A DNA stretch of 64,000 nucleotides from Halisarca cf. caerulea (GCA_963170055.1 CAUJGJ010000313.1:6992479-7056478), one strand, 5' to 3'; shown: positions 15,898 to 32,800, numbered from the stretch's first letter. Notes: a model not told the origin generated them from the letters alone. A program made the numbers and translations.

Positions 15898-16010
15898 AGA
15901 AGACATCCAAACAGACAACAAGTATGTGTTCCTGTTTGTCAACAAGTATGTGTTCCTGTTTGTCAACAAGTATGTGTTCTTGTTTATCAACAAGTGTATA
16001 TTCCTGTTCC
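15898..16010 (+). repeat. 24-bp repeat of splice donors in R4
   Basis: Consecutive copies of AACAAGTATGTGTTCCTG with a 24-nt period place donor GTs at 15922, 15946, 15970 and 15994. Each extra unit would add eight residues (SMCSCLST) in frame. Confidence 0.85.
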
Positions 16011-16511
16011 TCAATAACTATGTGTTCTTGTTTACACATATTTGCATTTTTGTACTTTGTCAGCACTGCCAACTACAAGTGTTGACTGCATGTGCTCAAT
16101 GACATGTTAGTGTCTGCTTTCCTTTTGTACAGAATCCTCTGAACCTCAAGAAGATAAGGTGACCTCTTCCACTCCAGGTTACATGAATGTAGAACTGGAG
16201 GATAAAAGTGTACCAATTACAGACAACCCAAGTTATGAACCTGTTGAGAGATAAAGTTACAAATTCTAATTTATAGCATTTTTTCACAATTTTTTGTACA
16301 CGTGTATGTGGGAATCTCGTTATACCGAATCCCAAGGGACACTGAAAATTCTTCACTAAACCAGAAAATCACTCAGTTAAACTTTCATAGTGGCATATTT
16401 ACTGGGTCACATAATTTGAATTTATTCACTGCAAACAGAAAATTCACTGTATCGCTGTGTTGCGCAATGACCAGAAACCAGATCGTGATATTTAGGGACA
16501 TCCCCTCGAGT

Positions 16512-16522
16512 AAAATGGCTTC
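16512..16522 (+). promoter_or_regulatory. R5 promoter element, degenerate YY1/TISU-like
   Basis: AAAATGGCTTC preceded by CATCCCCTCGAGT, recognisably the same block as the other genes but with the GGC end changed to TTC. Confidence 0.5.
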
Positions 16523-16684
16523 CACTACTGAAGTCGCGGTGCACACACGTAGAACGCCCTCAATATGGCCGAACTCGTTTGGATGTCATTTGTTCAAAAG
16601 AACAACGAGCGCCAGCAGACCCGAACATTTTAATCCACTCCCGTCTCTAGTCTTTTTCCAAACTCCGTGACCTCGAGGCTGATC

Positions 16685-18656
16685 ATGAGAGATGGATGGA
16701 ATTATTTTCTGCTTCTATCGCTACTTTTACAAGTTCCAAGTTCAGGTTAGTTTCCTACGTCACTTCTACAGCAGCTTAGTCTAAAATTACGCTAATAAGC
16801 GAGTCAATCCAACCAAGTACTCCAAATATTTCATAAAATTATGTGCACATCAGTGATCAGTGATCGATAATATTAGTTGCAATATATCACGAAATGGTCT
16901 ATAAGTTCTGTAATTTGCATTTGGTGTAAATGGAGGACCAATTATAGGAGCAATGTAGTAGCACGCGAGTAGTTGAAGGTAGCGGGATAATGGACAACGG
17001 AATAATATTTATAATAATGATCATTTGTCTTGATTCTCAAAATTGCTCGAATGCATTACCTTTTAGGACTTGAATAGGATTCAGCAGTGGATTTCAGTAT
17101 TATCTTTGATCTGCCAAAAATGGGATAAATATTTACGTATCATGACCCTTCCAGCGATATCATAATTCTAAACCCATTACCTTTTTGGCATGGTTTGATC
17201 TGAAATGAATCTTGAAATAATATTACGATGGTACACCTCCAAGTTAACAATTTGTGCTTGTCTTTCATTGCAATGTACGGACAAAGATATAATATAAATA
17301 TTATAGCGAAATACATGTACTGTACCTCATGTACTGTACCTCATGTACTGTACCTCATGTACTGTACATCATGTACTGTACATCATGTACTGTAGGTGAT
17401 GCTCAGGTGTTCTTAGAGGGACCACCTGTTGAGAGTGTCTGCTACGGAAACACCATCTCTCTCATATGCTCCTATCCTACTGTGATGGAAAGGATCAATG
17501 GAATGTTCAAGTATGCATCAACTGGCAATGACTGGGCAGTCAATGGTACTATGATAACTCCAGATGGAGTTGGCATGAGAGTAAGGACGGTCAACTCTAC
17601 AGCCCAGATGTTGAATGTCAGTCTAACAAGAGAACAGTTTGGAGGTGGAATTCATAACTTTTCTTGTTCTCTACTACTGTACAATGGAAGCAGAGATGTC
17701 AGTGGTGAATTCCCTATCAATCCACCAGGTGAGTGAATGCACCTGTATTGCAAAGACTCAGCAGTAGAACATACGTAACCTGACAGTGTGTATTGTGACG
17801 TCTAGTCGTCCTGATTGCACAGTCCTACTTATACACTCTTGACTCTTTAATCCGGCTACATGTGTTACAATAGAAGATGCTGGATTAAAAAGAAGGCGCT
17901 GGATTAACAAATCTTCTCACAATGCACTGTGCACATTGGGTACATATTTCTACTGGCTGGATAGCAAGGGTTCTGGATTAAAGAGTTATAGCTGTACTAC
18001 ATACCTATGGCCAGCGTGTATAACCTTTATATTATTATACCCCTCCCAGACCTCATCTGCATATATGTATGATCCCTGTATTGAACACACACTACATACT
18101 GTTTCATAGTGAGATGTTTTTTATCTCCTTTGTTGCAGACCACCCCAATCCTCCTACATTGAGAGAAGCCGTCACTACAACCACATCTACTGCCACACTC
18201 AAGGTGGACCACAGGAAGACATGTTTCCAGGAGTGTACCTTTCACTACGAGGTCAGAGTCCACCCAGCTGACAGCCCCACACTGACATCCACAAGCAACC
18301 ACTCTACTGATGTGTTGAGTGTGAGTGGTCTCACTGGAGACACCATGTACAGAGCAGAGGTTGTAGCAGTGTGTGTGGGAGAGTCCACCATCAGAAGTGA
18401 ACCACTGACTGTCACCTTCACAACAATGGAAGGTGAGTTGAGTGTGTGTCTGTTGTAGACTAGTGTCCCAACTGTTGTGAGTGTTGTTTCCCTCCATCCT
18501 CAGACGGTACAAGAGAGACTCCTACTTCACCTCCTGCTAATGGTACCACTACTCCAACCACTTCAGTGTCAACAGGTGTGTTTACAGTGGATAACATTGT
18601 ATATATCCATCAGCGAGTATCATATGCATACACTCACATGCGTGCATATACACATG

Positions 18657-18734
<78 letters not shown>

Positions 18735-18914
18735 AGTATATCTTGATGCCCCCCTCCCCCACCACAGGTACATGTATTGAGGGATTGTCCACAGGTGTCA
18801 TTGCTGGTATTGTGATAGGGTCAGTAGTAGTGAGTGTAATGATATTCATAGCTGGTTGTGGAGCTGGAGTGATAGGACATGTTGTTTACCAGAAGACATC
18901 CAAACAAACAACAA
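16685..18914 (+). CDS. R5: short-form Ig/FN3 receptor without a recognisable tail exon
   Basis: Inferred exons: signal peptide 16685-16745 (MRDGWNYFLLLSLLLQVPSS, a textbook signal sequence), Ig1 17396-17728 (VCYGNTISLIC ... NFSCSLL), FN3 18139-18432 (PPTLREAV ... YRAEVVAVCVG), Thr/Pro linker 18504-18575, TM 18795-18914; phase 1 throughout. The TM is type 2 ([20 protein letters not shown]). Four donor copies follow at 24-nt spacing (18915, 18939, 18963, 18987). Reading straight on, the frame gives Cys-rich octads and stops at 19016-19018. I find no SSEP...GYMNV tail exon before R6. The product may be a tail-less receptor, or the transcript may splice into the R6 exons, which share the phase. 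Otherwise intact. Confidence 0.7.
17320..17395 (+). repeat. 14-bp tandem repeat ending in the R5 Ig1 acceptor
   Basis: Five to six copies of CATGTACTGTACCT (variants ACAT). The last unit, TACTGTAG, supplies the AG used as the splice acceptor of Ig1 at 17395. Confidence 0.75.
17833..17995. mobile_element. TA-flanked MITE in R5 Ig1/FN3 intron
   Basis: The left end CACTCTTGACTCTTTAATCC matches the reverse complement of the right end GGATTAAAGAGTTATAGCTG, with TA on both sides. Related to the element at 53554-53728. Confidence 0.6.
18658..18733 (+). repeat. (CA)n microsatellite before the R5 TM exon
   Basis: About 75 bp of CA ending in CACCAG, at the same place as the R4 tract but shorter. The homologue of the R4 mini-exon that follows is one base longer and would break the frame. 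Confidence 0.95.
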
Positions 18915-19662
18915 GTATGTGTTCCTGTTTGTCAACAAGTATGTGTTCCTGTTTGTCAACAAGTATGTGTTCCTGTTTGTCAACAAGTATGTGTTCCTGC
19001 TTGTCAGAAGTACAGTAGACACTGCCATATCCAGGCGCTTGGGACCAAAGGATACCTGTCCACCTTGTATAGCCAGACCTGCTCTCTCTGCCATTTGTAG
19101 ACATGCAATGGCAAGATTGGATCTGGCTATGCAAGACTAGGTGCTTGTAACTGTTAAGCTTCTAGTAGGTTTGTAGACATTTGAGACATTCCACCTCTTA
19201 TTATTCGGTATTCTCCAATTTAATTTTAGCAGTTACAAATCGATGCTCTCTACCAGTTATTTTAAATGATTTACGCATGCGCATTCACCACATGGTACAG
19301 CTATAGACCAGCAATGTACATGTAAGCTAGTGAGCTGCACATTCATTTTATATACCACGATTTTCTGCACACATGCAAACTTTTGTATGCACACATCTTC
19401 TTTGTTAGTGCTACACTGAACCTCTGGACCCTGAGTGTCGTGTGCCATGATAATGATTGTAGGATCTATATCATGCATGTAGTGACCGTTCAATATGAGC
19501 TTGGGCCCTGAGTGTCCGGCTAGTATATAGCATAACAATGATTGTAGGATTGATATCATGCATACAGCGCCGTTCAATTTGAATGTCCTCGGATCTAGCT
19601 ACAGTTGTAGACAGTGTCAAAGGAGCTTGGATGGGGAACAGTCCAGGGATTTTCCATTTGGT
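18915..19662. other. R5-R6 intergenic region
   Basis: Starts with the 24-bp donor repeat. From about 19340 it resembles the sequence upstream of R10 (about 45870-46120), showing that R6 and R10 were copied with their promoters. No gene is recognised. Confidence 0.5.
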
Positions 19663-19673
19663 AAAATGGCGGC
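19663..19673 (+). promoter_or_regulatory. R6 YY1/TISU-like element
   Basis: AAAATGGCGGC. It is about 700 bp from the R6 signal-peptide ATG, instead of about 150 bp as in R2, R3, R7 and R12, because a LINE fragment lies between. Confidence 0.65.
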
Positions 19674-19715
19674 CATCAGTCCCTCGCTATCCCGCTAACT
19701 GCAGCTACGTTTGTA

Positions 19716-20259
19716 TAGTTCTGGGACAAGAGTAAGACAACTGCATACTTCGATGTGAAGGTATTCAATGCCCACGCTCCTTCTAATGCGTCTTCCTCTG
19801 CTGCCTCATGCTACCGAAGGCACGAAATGGAGAAGAGGAGAAAGTATGAGAGAAGAGTGATAGATGTGGAGCACAGTACCTTCTCACCATTTGTGATGTC
19901 CACTAGTGGGGGAATGGGCCCTTCAGCCACTGTAGCACTCAAGAGGTTGGCTGGATTATTGGCAGAGAAGACTGATACCCCCTACTCAAAGATTGTGAAT
20001 GTAATCAGATGTCGTCTAACTTTCTCATTGTTGGATTCTGCAATCATGTGCATAAGAGGTGCCAGATCATCCAGAAGAAGACCAGCCTCTCCTATTTGCC
20101 AAGATACTCCTGAACTGATCTCAGGAGTAATCAATTAATTGCTGACAATTCACTACTTGAACTTGAACACTTTGATTATCTTTATTTCCTAATTTCATGT
20201 ATGCATCAGAAAAAAAAAGAAAAAAGAAAAAAGAGTAGAGTCTGGTCCACGACGACTAC
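19716..20259 (+). mobile_element. 5'-truncated non-LTR retrotransposon (LINE) 3' end
   Basis: The frame to 20138 encodes a C-terminal segment typical of invertebrate LINE polyproteins (VFNAHAPSN, SCYRRHEMEKRRKYE, STSGGMGPSA, CRLTFSLLDSAIMCIRG). An A-rich tail (AAAAAAAAAGAAAAAAG) follows at about 20209-20232. CGTTTGTA occurs at both borders (19708-19715 and 20260-20267), a possible target duplication, although about 27 bp separate the A tail from the right copy. The motif recognition is from memory of such proteins, without a search. Confidence 0.7.
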
Positions 20260-20368
20260 CGTTTGTACGGGTTTACGTATACTTGGATAACGGAACAGAT
20301 CGGATAGATATCCGCCATTCCAGCTTTATAATCCTACCTTCCCCTCGGTCGACGTCCCTGTACGCGCC

Positions 20369-23244
<2,876 letters not shown>

Positions 23245-23706
23245 TCCATCTTGATTGCTATATAGTATAATATACTATTTTTGTAGTAAATTAAAGTTGT
23301 ATAATGCTCATCCAATAAAATAAAATAAAAGTGAAACAGCATAATATTATAGTTATTGAATTTCCCATTTTTGATTCTGTTCATGCTATATTGCATTTCA
23401 ATTAGATTTCACAAACAGACCATTGTATATCATGCATATTATAAGGAATTAATTTCACAAAAGCATCCATCATGATATTCCAATTATGTTACTGTAATGA
23501 ACCACTGCAGTAGAACCTCTGTAATCTGACACCTTCATAATACAACATTCTCCATAATCTGACCATATCAATCCTGAGGGCTGGACAGTTGCCATATTTG
23601 ACACAATTTTAAATTTGCTACCCACAGAGTGACGGACTACTGCACTTAGTCTGCTTGCATGTATGCATCCAGGTATAGGGAGATGTTGAGGGAAAGCCCC
23701 TTTAAT
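23245..23706. other. R6-R7 intergenic region
   Basis: Holds the R6 3' UTR with its AATAAA and the R7 upstream region. No gene seen. Confidence 0.5.
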
Positions 23707-23717
23707 AAAATGGCGGC
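23707..23717 (+). promoter_or_regulatory. R7 YY1/TISU-like element
   Basis: AAAATGGCGGC preceded by GGAAAGCCCCTTTAAT; 159 bp upstream of the R7 ATG. Confidence 0.7.
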
Positions 23718-23865
23718 CGTCCATTGTAAGGATTCGCCATATACAGTACTAATCCTGCAAGCGCTAATGTAGTGTAATTCTTGTGGGTTGTTTGTTTTTA
23801 AAAGAGCAACATAGATGTTGTCTAAAGCCCGTATATATCGTTCTACCTCTGTTCTCGTGCGTACC

Positions 23866-26800
23866 ATGTTTTTGAGAGGGATATCGAACGATGAATGGAA
23901 GTGTGTTGTATTTGTGTTCCTATTTGGGCTATTGAGATGTCCAGGTTAGTTTCCTCGTAGTTGACACTAAATTGAAGACATGAACTTCGTCCTTGCCTTC
24001 ACAATAAGTGCTGCTTGACTAATCCCACAATATTCTGTGGACTATGGTGGAATTAGCCGCCAAGTATCACTTGCTCGAGAGAGCTAGATCTAGATCTGTA
24101 TGCACGTACACACTCACATGTACTCCTATGAACTACAAGTCCTCTACTACAGAGTGCTAGAATGCTAGCTATCTTATACTGAAGAAGTTTGATCTAACAA
24201 ATGGTCCAATTTTGTGCTCCAACAGCCACTGCTCAGGTGTCCCTCTCAACCACTGGAGGTGTTCAGTGTTATGGGGAACAGGTCACCTTGTTGTGTACAC
24301 ACCCTGTACTGCCTCAGGAGCCAGAATTCCTTCAAGCAGATGTTACATGGAGGAGAGATGGGAGAGCTGTATCTACTGTTGGACTTGGAAGGACTAACCT
24401 CAACCCCACAACAACCAAACTGGAGTTCATCATCACTAACAGCACTGTTGGAAACTACACTTGTTTTCTAGTGAATGCTATAAGAGGTGGAGTGGATGAG
24501 AGCAGCACAGCAACAGTGAGACCATCATGTAAGCATGTGTGTGTGTGTGTTCATGAAGTCAGTGACCTCCCCAGGTGAACTGATGGGGAATGTAGGTCAC
24601 ACTAGCACATCTTTAGTATATATATACACTGACTAGCTTCATACATTGCATTGTAAAGCATTTGAAGTAATTCACTCTCAATGTACATTGTGTATGTGTA
24701 TATCCCATACAAAGTAGTGAATAGCTAGGACCACCATCCTTTAGCCACAATGCGATAGGACCTCTGTAATCCAACATCTCAAGTCCAACATTCTTTCTAA
24801 TCTGACCATACTCTACTGAACAATCACAGTGTTACAGTGAAACCTTTCTAATCCAATGCCCACTGGGACTTAAAAATAAAGTTGGATTAGGAGGTTGTCG
24901 GATTAGAGAGGTGATTGCATATTGAAAAGGTACATGTGTGTGCTAATATTTGGTGTTGGTTTGAGAGATTGTCGGTTTAGAGAGGTGTCAGATTAGAGAG
25001 GTTTCACTGTGTTTGGCTAGACTTTATATATTATTAAGAAACATTTGGTAGTCCCAACAACATCTGCATTCTGACACCTAGTTGGAAGCGGTTCAAGTGT
25101 TGGATAAGAGGTTTCATAGTTGGTCATCTAAACTTAAGTATATCATGCTAGCAGTATACTGTAAACATTCATAGACTATACCTTTGTATACCAGTTCAGT
25201 ACCCCCCCCCCCCCCTTCCCTCCCCCCACATATATAGGACTATTGTGTGTGGTGCAGCCACACATCACTTCTAACCACGAATGCTAAGAGAAAAGTGAAA
25301 TGCATGTGTTTGTGTAGTCTCGCGTCGCCAGCTCCTTTTGTGTCTGTGTGTGAGTATGTGCTTGTATTGGAGCATGCATGCATGTGTACACAAGTGCCTT
25401 CACATACCATACAGTATATCTATAGGCACTAATTTTTGTGAGACATGATTTTCACAAACTTAGCAAATGAGCTTGCATTTGCAAATTCAATCACAAATAT
25501 TTGGTTAGATACATAGTCTGTTAATCTAACATATAGTAGGGACTGGTCCTTTGTGAAAATAAAATCACGATTTACAAACAACTTTGGGATTTGCAAAATA
25601 TACGCCCCGTGAAAATTAGCACCTATGTGGTAGTTTGTGTTTACTGCAGATCTGACCCCACCTCCCTTCACAACCATTGACTCACTTGCCTCTACCATCA
25701 CTCTTAAATGGAGTGGCCAACCCTGTACTGTGAGGTACAGTGTATCCTGGATGTACACCAGTGATGATGGTACTACTACTACTGATAGTGGAGTTACAGA
25801 GTTGACCAACTACACCATCCCAACCAGTGTAGGAGGAGTGTATACTGTGTCAGTAGAAGCTGTTGATGGTGTGGGTATTGTTGGACCATCAACTACTGCA
25901 GTAGTGAGATCAAGTGAGTGCTAACTCCACACTCTGTATCTGATGATATTGAAATGCTCAATCCTTCTCTCTTCAGCTTACCCTCAACCCACTGATGACG
26001 GCAGTCCTCCTTGTAAAGACAGGTCTCTTGTTCTGAGATGTCAGGAGAGTGGACTACATGATGATAGAAGGTCACAGTTCATCTGGATGGACAGTAGTGG
26101 TCCACTCACTAGCTCTGATCAGTACACCATCAATGGTCCTCAGTTGACAATAACCAATGCTAGTGCTGTCAGTGACAACACTATCCGATGTAGTGAAGAA
26201 CTGACAAATGGGCTAACAGTGACAGGAGTTGTCTACAGAGTGGAACCACTCAGTGAGCACCTACACTGAGGAGGAAATTCTCATTTCTTTTTCACTGAGA
26301 CATCCTTGTCTCCTGATCATTTGTAGCACTGTTTGTTAGTTCTCCTGTGGCGTAGTAACGGTTCAAAACAGTTACACATTTTTCAGGACAACTGTATATA
26401 AGGACACAAATGTATTAGTTGTGTAATTGTTTCCAAACAGTTTATTACTTGTGTTGTGTTTACAATGTGTGTTTTCCCTTTCCTTTTATACTGCATGTTA
26501 CACAGATCAGCCAGGTCCTCCTGTAGTAACCATAGCAACCACAGATTCCGGTATCACTTTGACATGGAACACTACAACAGTCTGTTTCGAGTCTGAAATC
26601 TTCAACTTTGTTGTGAATTGGAATGAGATTGGAAGTGGAATCAGATCCTCCATCACTGTATTATCTCCTCCATACACCATCAGTGGACTACAACCTGGTA
26701 CCTCTTATGAGGTCAGTGTACATGGAGTGAGTGGATCAGGAGTGGTCAGTGAACGGAGAGAGCTTACCGTGACAACAGGTGAGGAGGTCCTGCAGTGGAG

Positions 26801-29800
26801 ACTGATGTGTGTATTGAGTGGTTGGTTGTCCTTGTGAAATCTAGTCTCGCGTCGCACAGACCCTATTCTCGCCTCCATTTTTTTATTATGACGTCACACG
26901 GTCGGCGAGACCATGTGACATCATAATAAAAAAATGGAGGTGAGAATAGGGTCTGTGCAACACGAGACTATGTGAAATCTCCAGTCCTTCATTTGCAAAC
27001 TATAATCTTATTGTATACATGTAATAGTATAGATTAGCAAACATGTAAGAAGTCTCATGCTGTACACTATCCCTACCCGACATCATCCATACATGCTGTA
27101 CACTATCCCTACCCAACATCATCCATACATGCTGTACACTATCCCTACCCAACATCATCCATACATGCTGCACACTATCCCTACCCAACATCATCCATAC
27201 ATGCTGTACACTATCCCTACCCAACATCATCCATACATGCTGTACACTATCCCTACCCAACATCATCCATACATGCTGTACACTATCCCTACCCAACATC
27301 ATCCATACATGCTGCACACTATCCCTACCCAACATCATCCATACATACTGTACACTATCCCTACCCAACATCATCCATACATGCTGTACACTATCCCTAC
27401 CCAACATCATCCATACATGCTGTACACTATCCCTACCCAACATCATCCATACATGCTGCACACTATCCCTACCCAACATCATCCATACATGCTGTACACT
27501 ATCCCTACCCAACATCATCCATACATGCTGTACACTATCCCTACCCAACATTATCCATACATGTTGTACACTATCCCTACCCAACATCATCCATACATGC
27601 TGCACACTATCCCTACCCAACATCATCCATACATGCTGTACACTATCCCTACCCAACATCATCCATACATGCTGTACACTATCCCTACCCAACATCATCC
27701 ATACATACTGTACACTATCCATACCCAACATCATCCATACATGCTGCACACTATCCCTACCCAACATTACCATACATGCTGTACACTATCCCTACCCAAC
27801 ATCATCCATACATGCTGTACACTATCCCTACCCAACATCATCCATACATGCTGTACACTATCCCTACCCAACATCATCCATACATGCTGCACACTATCCC
27901 TACCCAACATTACCATACATGCTGTACACTATCCCTACCCAACATCATCCATACATGCTGTACACTATCCCTACCCAACATCATCCATACATGCTGTACA
28001 CTATCCCTACCCAACATCATCCATACATGCTGCACACTATCCCTACCCAACATTACCATACATGCTGTACACTATCCCTACCCAACATCATCCATACATG
28101 CTGTACACTATCCCTACCCAACATCATCCATACATGCTGTACACTATCCCTACCCAACATTATCCATACATGCTGTACACTATCCCTACCCAACATCATC
28201 CATACATGCTGCACACTATCCCTACCCAACATCATCCATACATGCTGTACACTATCCCTACCCAACATACCATACATGCTGCACACTATCCCTACCCAAC
28301 ATTACCATACATGCTGCACACTATCCCTACCCAACATCATCCATACATGCTGCACACTATCCCTACCCAACATCATCCATACATGCTGTACACTATCCCT
28401 ACCCAACATCAGCCATACATGCTGTACACTATCCCTACCCAACATCATCCATACATGCTGCACACTATCCCTACCCAACATTACCATACATGCTGTACAC
28501 TATCCCTACCCAACATCATCCATACATGCTGTACACTATCCCTACCCAACATCATCCATACATGCTGTACACTATCCCTACCCAACATCATCCATACATG
28601 CTGCACACTATCCCTACCCAACATTACCATACATGCTGTACACTATCCCTACCCAACATCATCCATACATGCTGTACACTATCCCTACCCAACATTACCA
28701 TACATGCTGCACACTATCCCTACCCAACATTACCATACATGCTGCACACTATCCCTACCCAACATTACCATACATGCTGTACACTATCCCTACCCAACAT
28801 CATCCATACATGCTGTACACTATCCCTACCCAACATCATCCATACATGCTGTACACTATCCCTACCCAACATTATCCATACATGCTGTACACTATCCCTA
28901 CCCAACATCATCCATACATGCTGCACACTATCCCTACCCAACATCATCCATACATGCTGTACACTATCCCTACCCAACATACCATACATGCTGCACACTA
29001 TCCCTACCCAACATTACCATACATGCTGCACACTATCCCTACCCAACATCATCCATACATGCTGCACACTATCCCTACCCAACATCATCCATACATGCTG
29101 TACACTATCCCTACCCAACATTATCCATACATGCTGTACACTATCCCTACCCAACATCATCCATACATGCTGCACACTATCCCTACCCAACATCATCCAT
29201 ACATGCTGTACACTATCCCTACCCAACATTATCCATACATGTTGTACACTATCCCTACCCAACATCATCCATACATGCTGCACACTATCCCTACCCAACA
29301 TCATCCATACATGCTGTACACTATCCCTACCCAACATCATCCATACATGCTGTACACTATCCCTACCCAACATCATCCATACATACTGTACACTATCCAT
29401 ACCCAACATCATCCATACATGCTGCACACTATCCCTACCCAACATTACCATACATGCTGTACACTATCCCTACCCAACATCATCCATACATGCTGTACAC
29501 TATCCCTACCCAACATCATCCATACATGCTGTACACTATCCCTACCCAACATCATCCATACATGCTGCACACTATCCCTACCCAACATTACCATACATGC
29601 TGTACACTATCCCTACCCAACATCATCCATACATGCTGTACACTATCCCTACCCAACATCATCCATACATGCTGTACACTATCCCTACCCAACATCATCC
29701 ATACATGCTGCACACTATCCCTACCCAACATTACCATACATGCTGTACACTATCCCTACCCAACATCATCCATACATGCTGTACACTATCCCTACCCAAC

Positions 29801-32800
29801 ATCATCCATACATGCTGTACACTATCCCTACCCAACATTATCCATACATGCTGTACACTATCCCTACCCAACATCATCCATACATGCTGCACACTATCCC
29901 TACCCAACATCATCCATACATGCTGTACACTATCCCTACCCAACATACCATACATGCTGCACACTATCCCTACCCAACATTACCATACATGCTGCACACT
30001 ATCCCTACCCAACATCATCCATACATGCTGCACACTATCCCTACCCAACATCATCCATACATGCTGTACACTATCCCTACCCAACATCAGCCATACATGC
30101 TGTACACTATCCCTACCCAACATCATCCATACATGCTGCACACTATCCCTACCCAACATTACCATACATGCTGTACACTATCCCTACCCAACATCATCCA
30201 TACATGCTGTACACTATCCCTACCCAACATCATCCATACATGCTGTACACTATCCCTACCCAACATCATCCATACATGCTGCACACTATCCCTACCCAAC
30301 ATTACCATACATGCTGTACACTATCCCTACCCAACATCATCCATACATGCTGTACACTATCCCTACCCAACATCATCCATACATGCTGTACACTATCCCT
30401 ACCCAACATCATCCATACATGCTGCACACTATCCCTACCCAACATTACCATACATGCTGTACACTATCCCTACCCAACATCATCCATACATGCTGTACAC
30501 TATCCCTACCCAACATCATCCATACATGCTGTACACTATCCCTACCCAACATTATCCATACATGCTGTACACTATCCCTACCCAACATCATCCATACATG
30601 CTGCACACTATCCCTACCCAACATCATCCATACATGCTGTACACTATCCCTACCCAACATACCATACATGCTGCACACTATCCCTACCCAACATTACCAT
30701 ACATGCTGCACACTATCCCTACCCAACATCATCCATACATGCTGCACACTATCCCTACCCAACATCATCCATACATGCTGTACACTATCCCTACCCAACA
30801 TCAGCCATACATGCTGTACACTATCCCTACCCAACATCATCCATACATGCTGCACACTATCCCTACCCAACATTACCATACATGCTGTACACTATCCCTA
30901 CCCAACATCATCCATACATGCTGTACACTATCCCTACCCAACATCATCCATACATGCTGTACACTATCCCTACCCAACATCATCCATACATGCTGCACAC
31001 TATCCCTACCCAACATTACCATACATGCTGTACACTATCCCTACCCAACATCATCCATACATGCTGTACACTATCCCTACCCAACATCATCCATACATGC
31101 TGTACACTATCCCTACCCAACATTATCCATACATGCTGTACACTATCCCTACCCAACATCATCCATACATGCTGCACACTATCCCTACCCAACATCATCC
31201 ATACATGCTGTACACTATCCCTACCCAACATACCATACATGCTGCACACTATCCCTACCCAACATCATCCATACATGCTGTACACTATCCCTACCCAACA
31301 TCATCCATACATGCTGCACACTATCCCTACCCAACATTACCATACATGCTGTACACTATCCCTACCCAACATCATCCATACATGCTGTACACTATCCCTA
31401 CCCAACATCATCCATACATGCTGTACACTATCCCTACCCAACATTATCCATACATGCTGTACACTATCCCTACCCAACATCATCCATACATGCTGCACAC
31501 TATCCCTACCCAACATCATCCATACATGCTGTACACTATCCCTACCCAACATACCATACATGCTGCACACTATCCCTACCCAACATTACCATACATGCTG
31601 CACACTATCCCTACCCAACATCATCCATACATGCTGCACACTATCCCTACCCAACATCATCCATACATGCTGTACACTATCCCTACCCAACATCAGCCAT
31701 ACATGCTGTACACTATCCCTACCCAACATCATCCATACATGCTGCACACTATCCCTACCCAACATTACCATACATGCTGTACACTATCCCTACCCAACAT
31801 CATCCATACATGCTGTACACTATCCCTACCCAACATCATCCATACATGCTGTACACTATCCCTACCCAACATCATCCATACATGCTGCACACTATCCCTA
31901 CCCAACATTACCATACATGCTGTACACTATCCCTACCCAACATCATCCATACATGCTGTACACTATCCCTACCCAACATCATCCATACATGCTGTACACT
32001 ATCCCTACCCAACATTATCCATACATGCTGTACACTATCCCTACCCAACATCATCCATACATGCTGTACACTATCCCTACCCAACATCATCCATACATGC
32101 TGTACACTATCCCTACCCAACATACCATACATGCTGCACACTATCCCTACCCAACATTACCATACATGCTGCACACTATCCCTACCCAACATCATCCATA
32201 CATGCTTCACACTATCTGTACCCAACATTACCATACATGCTGCACACTATCCCTACCCAACATCATCCATACATGCTGCACACTATCCCTACCCAACATC
32301 ATCCATACATGCTGTACACTATCCCTACCCAACATTGTCATACATGCTGCACACTATCCCTACCCAACATCATCCATACATGCTGTACACTATCCCTACC
32401 CAACATCATCCATACATGCTTCACACTATCTGTACCCAACATTACCATACATGCTGCACACTATCCCTACCCAACATCATCCATACATGCTGCACACTAT
32501 CCCTACCCAACATCATCCATACATGCTTCACACTATCCCTACCCAACATCATCCATACATGCTGCACACTATCCCTACCCAACATCATCCATACATGCTG
32601 CACACTATCCCTACCCAACATCATCCATACATGCTTCACACTATCCCTACCCAACATCATCCATACATGCTGCACACTATCCATACCCAACATCATCCAT
32701 ACATGCTGTACACTATCCCTACCCAACATCATCCATACATGCTTCACACTATCCCTACCCAACATCATCCATACATGCTGCACACTATCCATACCCAACA

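Larger units (their letters stand above)
13464..16254 (+). pseudogene. R4: decayed short-form Ig/FN3 receptor
   Basis: Inferred exons: signal peptide 13464-13539 (MAWNRS ... FTIFLLLRAPIP), Ig1 13914-14228, FN3 14882-15175, linker 15247-15285 (Thr/Pro-rich), optional mini-exon 15745-15774, TM 15802-15921, tail 16133-16254. Ig1 begins in frame (CYGNVVELVCG) but the conserved tryptophan (FWREN) and second Cys (SYHCSYV) lie in another frame. A shift near 14010-14025 leads to a stop at about 14062. The tail stops after PSYEPVER, so the last motif (PLYGNL) is missing. The FN3 exon is nearly identical to that of R5. The TM is type 2 ([20 protein letters not shown]). Two independent defects favour a pseudogene or a null haplotype; an error in the T-run near 14020 could explain the first. 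Confidence 0.65.
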
